DNA from: Lucinisca nassula
Lineage: Eukaryota; Mollusca; Bivalvia; Lucinida; Lucinidae
Direction: 5' to 3'
NCBI GenBank assembly: GCA_963580285.1
Contig: OY757019.1
Location: 65,244,587-65,308,586, forward strand
Length of the DNA stretch: 64,000 nucleotides
Shown here: positions 56,495-64,000 of the stretch, in pieces
How positions within the stretch are numbered: the stretch's first letter is position 1
Layout: each line of letters starts with the position of its first letter
Position numbers and translations under genes: made by a program
The notes under the pieces: model-generated
What the model was told of the DNA's origin: nothing
The model's input: the letters and a program-made list of their open reading frames with translations, nothing else
Databases searched by the model: none

Positions 56495-57776
56495 AACAAG
56501 CAAGTTCCAAAGAGAATTTATGTCCCCCGCCTTATTTTCATTTGTGAGGCTAAAAAAAAGTAAGTTAACCATGCAACCATTGGTATCACTTAATGCGGAA
56601 AGTGAAAAACAATAATTAAAGGATTCTGTAAAAGGCACATGCACATTTCAGTCCATATCAAAACACCTGTAAAGATTCTGAAGGATCAGTTTTAAACTGT
56701 GGGAGGAGTTGCACTGACAATGTACCTACAACATATCCAGTTTCATATTATAGATGGGAAAAAAAAACAACTCTAAGTTAAAAATGTGAAAAAAGTGAAA
56801 AGAATTATTTTAAGATTCTGTAATAAACAAATGCATATCTTCAGACCATAATTCAACCAACTTTTAAGTTTTGGAAGGAGTGGCATTAAACTGTAGGAGG
56901 AGTTGCGCTCACAAGGTACCTACTACATTATACTCTTTCATAGAATTGATGCATGAAAAAAGTCTAAGTTAAAAATGTAAAAAAAAGTGAAAAAAATTAA
57001 TTAATGAATTCTGAAAAAATCATATGCACAACTTCAAACCATGATAAAGACACCTGTAAAATTTAAGAAGGATCGGTATAAAACTTTAGGAGCAGTTGCG
57101 CTCAAAAGGTACCTACTACATTATACTCTTTCATAGAATTGATGCATGAAAGAAGTCCCAGTTAAAAATGTAAAAAAGTGAAAAAAAAATAAATAAAGAA
57201 TTCTGAAAAAAGCATATGCACAACTTCAAACCATGATAAAGACACCTGTAAAATTTCAGAAGGATCGGTATAAAACTGTAGGAGTAGTTGCGCTCACAAG
57301 GTACCTACTATGAAATCGGAACCATGTTAAAAATGTGAAAAAAGTGAAAAAAAAAAAAAAATAAAGAATTCTGAAAAAAGTATATGCACAACTTCAAACC
57401 ATAATAAAGACACCTGTAAAATTTCAGAATGATCAGTATAAAACTGTAGGAGGAGTTGCGCTCACAAGGTACCTACTATGAATTCGGATGCATGCAAAAA
57501 AAGTCTAAGTTAAAAATGTGAAAAAAGTGAAAAAAATTAATTCAAGGATTCTGAAAAAAGCACATGCACAACTTCAAACCATAATAAAGATACCTGTAAA
57601 ATTTCAGAATAATCGGTTTAAAACTGTAGGTGGAGTTGCGCTCACAAGGTACCTACTACAAGCTCGGAACCACACACACCACGCATCACCCACCACGCAT
57701 CACGCACCACGAACCACACGGAAAGCCGAATACTATGTCCCCTAGCTTTTCTTCGAAAAGGCGGGGGGCAATAATA
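56495..57776 (+). repeat. family N array element
   Basis: Header AACAAGCAAGTTCCAAAGAG then TTATGTCCCCCGCC. About six monomers of roughly 180 bp ('tgcacaacttcaaaccat', 'gttgcgctcacaaggtacct', 'gtctaagttaaaaatgtg') follow. The tail has CACACACCACGCATCACCC and 'gaaaaGGCGGGGGgcaataa', the inverse of the header motif. Confidence 0.75.
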
Positions 57777-57995
57777 ATAATAATAATAATCAACTTTATT
57801 TACAGAGGGTAAACCATTTAGTACTAGTACTAATCTCCCATGTGACCCTCTTTTCCTGGGTAGGAACCAGTACTATGCAATGTGGATAAAATCTCTTGCT
57901 CAAGGAAACAACACTTGGCTTTTGTGAGGATCGAACCATCTACCTCTCGATCTCAAATCCTATGCTTTACCACTGCACCAATAGGCTTCCTTTAG
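57766..57995 (-). repeat. tRNA-derived SINE with (AAT)n tail
   Basis: On the minus strand the head is 'ccTATTGGTGCAGTGGTAAAG' (A box) with B box GGTTCGATCC. The body passes 'cttgagcaagagattttatc' and ends at (ATT)n. The (AAT)8 run on the plus strand abuts the family N tail. Confidence 0.7.
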
Positions 57996-58072
57996 TGTTC
58001 TAAGAGGAATGTTTGAAAGGACTTGCTTATTTCTATCTGGAGACTTCAAATTTCAAGTTAACCCAAAATGGC

Positions 58073-61064
58073 TCATTTCATGCCCTGGAAGTACTACCCA
58101 TGGCTAGAAATACAAAGTTTCAGCCGATGTATCCACTTCTTGAAGGCGTCACGGTACGCTGATTTGGGCAAGCAATAAGTTATTAATGAATGGCAGATCC
58201 AAGTGCCTGTCGGGACTGGTATTTCCACCCAGCAAGGAATTATTTCAATTTCGGAAACAAAAAGAGAATTGCGGAGGTATGAGCAGTTGCATTGTCATGT
58301 AGAAGACAGACATGTTTAAAACCAGTGGTAGGGTGTTGTTTCTGATAATATTTTTTCAGTTTCTTCAGTACTACGTCTTTGTGGTACGTTCTGGTGATGC
58401 TTTTGCCCTTTTTCACTGGCACTTTTATTGCAACTCCTTCACCAGAGAAGAATATTGCATACAAAGTAGAAGTAAAACAAAGATCAGGAATCGATACAAT
58501 TAACTTACTCCACCCACCAAAGACACCAAAGGGAAAGAAACACAAACATTAAGCGACCAGACCATAATGGAAACCTAAACAAAGGAAGGCCATAAGGACA
58601 GTTACTTTCCCACAAAATGGGCATATGGCCATCCAAAATAAAAAGACACAAGTGATACACACAGCAAGTAACAAACAACAATATAAATAAATAGCCACAG
58701 AATAACCGCCTTGGAACGGTCAGTGGAAAGATTTCTACTGGGGGGCTTCAATTGATTTTACGTGGCCACAATCCTCGTCCTTACTTCCGTCGCGATTTAG
58801 ACAAATACTTTGTTCAGTCCACATGGAGGCCGCCTAACTCATCAGTGCAACATCTCTGTGAACACAAATAATCAATAATCAAAGAACCACAGAGGTGAGA
58901 CAACGGTGAGGACTCGACAGCAAGAAACCACGGAAATGCTGGAGCAAAAGAAAACCAACAGTTAGACTCCGATGGGCCCGACCAGAGACAGAGCATCAGG
59001 CACCAACCAACATTACTTTGAATTAGATCTCTCTAATTCTCAATATGCCTTTACGTTGGAACTGTCATAGAATCTGAGGCCTGACCCACCGGCGTGCAAT
59101 TAAAGAGGGAAGCAAAGTTGCCAACCGTGATTGGGTTAACTACCATGCATGCAGTCTGTCTTATAACATCCATGTTGTAGCCAATCTTTTTATATCGAAG
59201 AATGATTTTACGAAATTGGGTGCTGAAGTCATTGCGGTTATATATTTTTCTGATTTATATACTAAGTCACCATAAAATTCGGGTTCCGATAGACCTTGTT
59301 GCAGAAGAGATTTAAGTCCAATATTGAATTTTGAAATTAAATCAGAATGGCATCTATAAAATTTTGAAAAGGCTTTACGTAGTTTATGGTACCGATAACC
59401 CTGATTAAAAAGTTTAGCCGTTAATAATTTATTACATGTGTTGAAGTCAGTTACATGACTACACACTCTTGCAAATCGAATTAATTGCGAAATATAAACG
59501 TCATAGGATTGCATATGAGGAACATCACCATCCAAAAAAGGAAAATTTACAATCTCAAAATCAAAGTAATCGCGTTTATCATAAATTTTGCACGAAACAA
59601 ACCCATCTACAATAGATAGATGTAAATCCAAAAAGGGGGCCTCTGTGTCAGAAGAATTTGCTTTATTTAACTGAAGTTCTGGGGGTAAATCTGACTGATC
59701 AAACCATCGAAATAGGTATTATCAATATTTAATAAATCATCTAAATATCTAGAAGTGGAGCTAAAAGCTTCAATAATTTCAGATTGGTTATCAATGGAAA
59801 GCGACAACATGAAGTCTCTTTCATAACAATACTAGAAAAGATCAGCCACAAGAGGTGCGCAATTCCTACCCATCGGAATGCCCACAATTTGTCTAAATAA
59901 CTTAGTACCGAATCTAATATAAATGTTGTCAAGTAGAAAGGTGAGGGCATCACACACTTTCTGACATGACCAAAGTGTATAATTCTTATGCTCTTTAGAA
60001 GTGAAAAAATGCATTTCTGACATTACATGCAAGATAGAGAGAATCTTCTCTGTGAAAAGCCCATTCAATTAAATCATTAAGCTTTTCTTTTACAAGATTA
60101 TGAGGAAGTGTAGTGTAAAGAGTGAAAAAATCGTAGGTAGACAGACTTGAAGCACGAAAATGTCTGGATTACAATTTATTTAAAAGCTCATTCGATTTTT
60201 TTATAGACCAAAACAGATTTCTTCCTGACCTTTCAAAGACTTTATCACAATATTTAATCACAAGCATTTCAATAGCAGTAAGAAAGGAAGTTAATAATTG
60301 AGAAAGTTCAGTGGTAGTGCAAGAGCTAGAATTTGCAATAAACCGTGCTTTGTAACGTCTTTTATGAAGTTTTGGTAACCAGTATAGCGTAGGAAGCTTG
60401 TCTTGGCCTTCGGTAACACAAACAGCAAACTTGGTTGCTGAATGACAAATATGTTTATCTACTATAACTAAAACCTTTTTTGCACTCAAAGAATGTTTTG
60501 CAAATTATTGCACATTGGCTGTGTTTAGTGGCCCAGGTGCTATTGCTAACCTTTCTGATGGGCTCAAAAAAATTGACCTATGTTTCATCACCTGTGACGA
60601 CATTGGCAAACTGTTTTTTGTCATATTTTGGAAACACTTGAAGCAGATTTTTGGCCACACATTGCCTCTTTTGCTCGTCAGTCAACAGATGTGGCACCCA
60701 TCTAGCAGAAATCTTTCTGACTTTCAATTGCTTCTTCAAAATAAGGTGAACCATTGATAGTGATATGCTTACCTTTCGTGCAATATCACGAACTGTAAAT
60801 CTGGCATCTCCTTCAATGATTTCCTTTATTTTGGAAACGATTTCTTTACGAGATGCAGATTTTTGCCTACCTGATTTCGGTGCATTTTTGATGGACTCTA
60901 CACCAGACTCAAATTTCTTTTTCTACTGTGTCATAAGACACACAAGAAGGTCCAAAAGCAGTATAAATTTCAGTCATCAGCTTCTTCGAAGAACAACAGA
61001 GTTTTGAGCAAGCTTTGATGTAAGCCCGTATTTCACCTTTTCAGTCGACCTTTCTGAAAACCAT
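58073..61064 (-). pseudogene. mariner-family transposase split by a retroelement
   Basis: From the ATG at 61062-61064 the minus strand reads a helix-turn-helix region with KIKEIIEGDARFTVRDIARK, KISARWVPHLLTDEQKRQC and FANVVTGDETYVNFFEPI (first catalytic Asp). At about 60500 the frame is interrupted by Penelope-like copy 2. It resumes at about 58470 with LYAIFFSGEGVAIKVPVKKG and LLHDNATAHTSAI (second Asp). It then jumps to LFLFPKLK: about 28 residues with the third Asp are deleted. It ends YFQGMK-stop at 58073. Confidence 0.9.
58470..60500 (-). pseudogene. Penelope-like reverse transcriptase, copy 2
   Basis: The 5'-truncated copy starts (minus strand) near 60480 with KVLVIVDKHICHSATKFAVC and KLPTLYWLPKLHKRRYKARF. 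It continues with RNLFWSIKKSNELLNKL, VCDALTFLLDNIYIRFGTKL, VGIPMGRNCAPLVADLF (motif B, complete here) and the YLDD region near 59740. GDLVYKSEKYI is in the C-terminal part, after stops and frameshifts near 59960, 59830 and 59700. The 3' non-coding end stops at the mariner text near 58470. It is very similar to copy 1. Confidence 0.7.
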
Positions 61065-61089
61065 TTTACTGCAGTGGTCAATGACTGCG

Positions 61090-62125
61090 TCTATTCAAAT
61101 GGCAAAACTTTATGTCTTACACTTAGTCAAACATGTACATTTATACACCATTGTGTAGATATTGAATAGCCCTATTCAAGTATGTATTGGTTTTGATCGT
61201 GCCCGGTGTGGATATCGAGCTAGAGGACAATAAGCAATTGTCTTCGAACATCCCTCGTATATATCTGTAAAATTTCATAAAGGTATTCCATGCAGTAAAG
61301 GAGCTATTTGCCAAAAGCTTTTCTAACATATACCAAGGGCAAGTAATACAATAAGCAGAATTGGCAGAGTGACTGTCTTTGGCCAAAATATGCTTCCTTT
61401 AGTGTTTTATACATCTGTAAAAGTTCATCAAGGTATTCCATTATAGCAAAGGAGAAAAAGGCCTAAAACCATTTTTCACATCCTTTCAGGGCAGATCACT
61501 CAATATCAAGGATGGTCAGAGAGGTGGTCCTATGCTATAATATGCTTCCTATAGTGGTCTATGTATCTGTGAAGTTTTGTCCACATATTCTATTAGGTAA
61601 AGGAGTAAGAGTCAAAAAAACATTTAATGGAGGAATTGTAAACAGCCATAACTCTGTCAAATGTTAATGGATTTTGCTCATTGACAATCCCAAACATGCT
61701 TTCTTTAGTGGTCTATTTATCTCCGAACTTTCATCCAAATATTCCATAAAGTCCGAAAACGATTATATGGGAATTTTTAACTGCCCTAACTCTGTCAAAT
61801 GTTAGCACATGTTGCCCACTAAAGATCCCAACCATGCTTCTTTTAGTGGTCTATATATCTCTGAATTTTCGTCCATATATTCCATTTGGTAAAGGAATAA
61901 GTGTCCAAAAACCATTTAATGGAAATCGTTAATGGCCATTACTCTGTCAAATATGCATATTATTTGCCTATTAACAGTCTCAAACCACACATCCCCAATA
62001 CCAATGTATATACAAAATTTAATCCAAATATTCGATAAAGGAACATGAGTCCAAAAACCATTTAATGGGAATTGTTATTGGCTGTCAAAAATTAACGCAT
62101 TTTGCCTATTAACGATCCCATACCT
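61090..62125 (+). repeat. family O tandem array
   Basis: About seven monomers of roughly 145-150 bp ('catgcttcctttagtggtct', 'atatattccatttggtaaag', 'actctgtcaaatgttaa'). No clear header or tail is visible. 'cttcctttagtgttc' also occurs left of the mariner at about 57996, so the mariner probably sits inside this array. Confidence 0.65.
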
Positions 62126-62127
62126 GC

Positions 62128-62450
62128 AGACATGGGGTAATTGTAATCAGTAATCGATTACAATGTATTCGATTACAAATTTTGAGTAATCAAAATGTAA
62201 TTTGCAATCGTTGATTTTTATGATTACAAGTAATTGTAATTGTCATTGAATACAATTTAAAACAGCTTGTAATTTGAAAACTTTTACGAATACTTTATGA
62301 TTACAATTGCAATTTAGAAATGAAAGAGGAAAAAAATACAAGAAGATGACAGAATAAAAACTCTGGTAAAAATCTATGGAAAAATGTTATGACTCTAAAA
62401 AGCAAGATCAGAAATAATTTTGATTGATGTGCATTATTTGCCTGTCATTA
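62128..62450. repeat. AT-rich segment with repeated GATTACA motifs
   Basis: Starts CAGACATGGGGTAATTGTAA and has many TAATCGATTACA-like palindromes in both orientations to about 62320. The CAG start and dense subterminal motifs resemble an end of a hAT transposon, but no matching opposite end or transposase is seen. Confidence 0.4.
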
Positions 62451-62555
62451 TAGTTGTTTGTGTTAATCAAACAATTCACCTTTGAGATGAAAGAAAATTT
62501 TAGAGCCACACATGGATCAGCTAATATGGATTATCCTGTCATCAAAACAGCTAAC

Positions 62556-62960
62556 TTAATAGTCAGGCCATGGCCTCTGGCACTGAGACATTCAAATATT
62601 CTGTTTGAAGTGATTAAGGACACTCAGTATATGACTTACCACTTAATGGTCAGGCCATGGCCTCTGGCACTGAGACATTCAAATATTCTGTTTGAAGTGA
62701 TTAAGGACACTCAGTATATGACTGACCACTAAATGGTCAGACCATGGTCTCTGGCACTGAGACATTCAAATATTCTGTTTGAAGTGATTAAGGACACTCA
62801 GTACATGACTGACCACTTAATGGTCAGGTCATGGCCTCTGGCACTGAGACATTCAAATATTCTGTTTGAAGTGATTAAGGACACTCAGTATATGACTGAC
62901 CACTTAATTGTCAGACCATGGCCTCTGGCACTGAGACATTCAAATATTCTGTTTATTTTA
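62556..62960 (+). repeat. 87-bp minisatellite, about five copies
   Basis: Units start near 62562, 62650, 62737, 62823 and 62910 and contain 'ccatggcctctggcactgag', 'acattcaaatattctgttt' and 'aaggacactcagtatatgac'. Copies are more than 90% alike. The period is close to 87 bp (29 codons), so one frame stays open across units except for a TAA near 62730. I treat it as non-coding. Confidence 0.85.
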
Positions 62961-63227
62961 TATCTTAAGTAAAAACATTGTTTGCATATGCTTGTCTGTG
63001 TGAAAAATAGCAACATAATGATATTTTTGCTTGTTTTCAATTACCATGCTGGTTTAATGATGTGCACATTAAAATCTTTGTCAATGATGAAACTGTAACT
63101 TTCCTTTTTGCATCTTTATATGTATCACTGTTTGCCTTAAGCCAGACCAAATTATGCAAAAGTTAAGTGAATGGTCAAAAACAAGCTGCTGTCTGTGAAA
63201 CATTGAATGGTACCAAGAGGAAGAGGA
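62961..63227. other. stretch without recognised gene
   Basis: AT-rich unique-looking sequence between the minisatellite and the family E fragment. Nothing recognised. Confidence 0.5.
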
Positions 63228-63667
63228 AACAAGAGGCCCATGGGCCACAATGCGCACCAGAGCTCAGGGGGCCACTGCCCTGTGACTGGCAGCAATGGAA
63301 TTTAATTAACCATGGAAGCCCTGTGCCCAATGATGCTACAGATAAAATTTGGACCCAATCAACCTAGTGGCTTCAGCTTGAATGTGTTGATGCAGGACAA
63401 CAGATGACAATTGACAATTTCCCATCTGAGGCAACAAATAAGCCATAAAGAACATTATTAAAGGAAAATTTCTATGAATGTGTGACAAAATATCTTGAAA
63501 GGCATTAATGTCATTTTTCAATTTTCCCCATTATAAGTCAATGGAAACTCTTAACTTGCCATAGCAAACAAACTAAAGAGCCAAATTTCATAAACCAGAG
63601 CTCAGGAGAATACTGCCAAATACCATGTATTATAACATGATATGATTTTAATCTACCAATTATAAAA
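63228..63667 (+). repeat. family E element fragment
   Basis: Header AACAAGAGGCCCATGGGCC then GCGCACCAGAGC. Rearranged pieces of the E tail ('gatgctacagataaaatttg', 'ccccattataagtcaatgga') and header ('catgtattataacatgatat') follow. It is interrupted at 63668 by a Penelope-like 3' end. Confidence 0.7.
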
Positions 63668-64000
63668 AGTAGAAGTAAAACAAAGATCAGGAATCGATAC
63701 AATTAACTTACTCCACCCATCAAAGACACCAAAGGGAACGAAACACAAACTTTAAGCGACCAGACCATAATGGAAACCTAAACAAAGGAAGGCCATAAGG
63801 ACAGTTACTGTCCCACAAAAAGGCCATATGGCCATCCAAAATAAAAAGACACAAGTGATACACAAAGTAAGTAACAAGCAACACCATACATAAACCACCA
63901 CAGAAGAACCGCCATGGAACGGTCAGTGGAATGATTTCCACTGGGGGGGCTTAAATCGATTTTACGTGGCCACAATCCTCGCCCTTACTTCCGTCGCGAT
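63668..64000 (-). mobile_element. Penelope-like element copy 3, 3' end, runs off window
   Basis: The minus-strand 3' end has the same terminal sequence as copies 1 and 2 (AGTAGAAGTAAAACAAAGAT at the left edge, then 'gaccagaccataatggaaac', 'cgccatggaacggtcagtgg', 'cttacttccgtcgcgat'). It continues past the window end, so a coding part may lie beyond. Confidence 0.85.

Noticed and set aside
58312..58503. 63-residue plus-strand frame
   Set aside because: It is antisense to the mariner transposase C-terminal part.

Overview
This is a repeat-dense animal genome window with no intact cellular gene. The repertoire suggests a mollusc, most likely a bivalve: header-array-tail elements of the 'pearl' type (tracts of GACGGACGG before the end), tRNA-derived SINEs whose 3' ends resemble bivalve SINEs, Tc1/mariner relics, Penelope-like reverse transcriptase relics, and a DIRS tyrosine-recombinase retrotransposon. 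The species cannot be named from sequence alone. Most apparent open frames are accidental frames in AT-rich tandem arrays. The only host-like coding piece I can support is one minus-strand exon candidate at 33129-33490 with good splice signals.

Layout. 1-9520: array elements of families A, B, C/D and F, plus a mariner relic (7073-8149). 9535-31410: array elements G, D, E, I, H, J and K, partly nested, with a Tc1 relic (26345-27308), a 179-bp TA-flanked MITE (28384-28562) and SINE-like fragments. 31425-33057: an array of short palindromic ACAAGATA units split by a 929-bp inverted-repeat transposon. 33129-33490: exon candidate. 33547-38881: one D element, several SINEs, and an inverted-repeat element containing a hammerhead-ribozyme tandem repeat (35181-35620). 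39093-44851: family M array split by a D element and by a SINE. 45371-47098: Penelope-like copy 1. 47304-56418: a multi-level nest (below). 56495-64000: family N array, a SINE, a mariner interrupted by Penelope-like copy 2, family O array, an 87-bp minisatellite, and Penelope-like copy 3 running off the end.

The most informative region is 47304-56418. A family F element is split by a retrozyme-like element (47576-55866). That element carries two type I hammerhead ribozymes (54491-54536, 55764-55809) and is itself split by a 6.7-kb DIRS retrotransposon (47755-54453) and by an 888-bp inverted-repeat transposon (54556-55443). The window keeps an unoccupied copy of the DIRS target at 55726/55727. 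This fixes the DIRS ends to the base and shows insertion without target duplication. The DIRS has inverted terminal repeats, an internal complementary region matching both termini, a Gag-like frame with an arginine/serine-rich domain, RT-RNase H, a linker domain, and a tyrosine recombinase, but it is broken by a stop and several frameshifts. A second, independent hammerhead locus at 35181-35620 has a clean 261-nt unit between two cleavage sites.

The array families share one plan: AACAAG (or AACTAG), a short hairpin, a subterminal motif, tandem monomers of about 140-180 bp, a GACGGACGG-like tract, the inverted subterminal motif, and a terminal TAA or AAAA. The hairpin stems and paired subterminal motifs co-vary between families, which argues for conserved terminal structure in one transposon superfamily.
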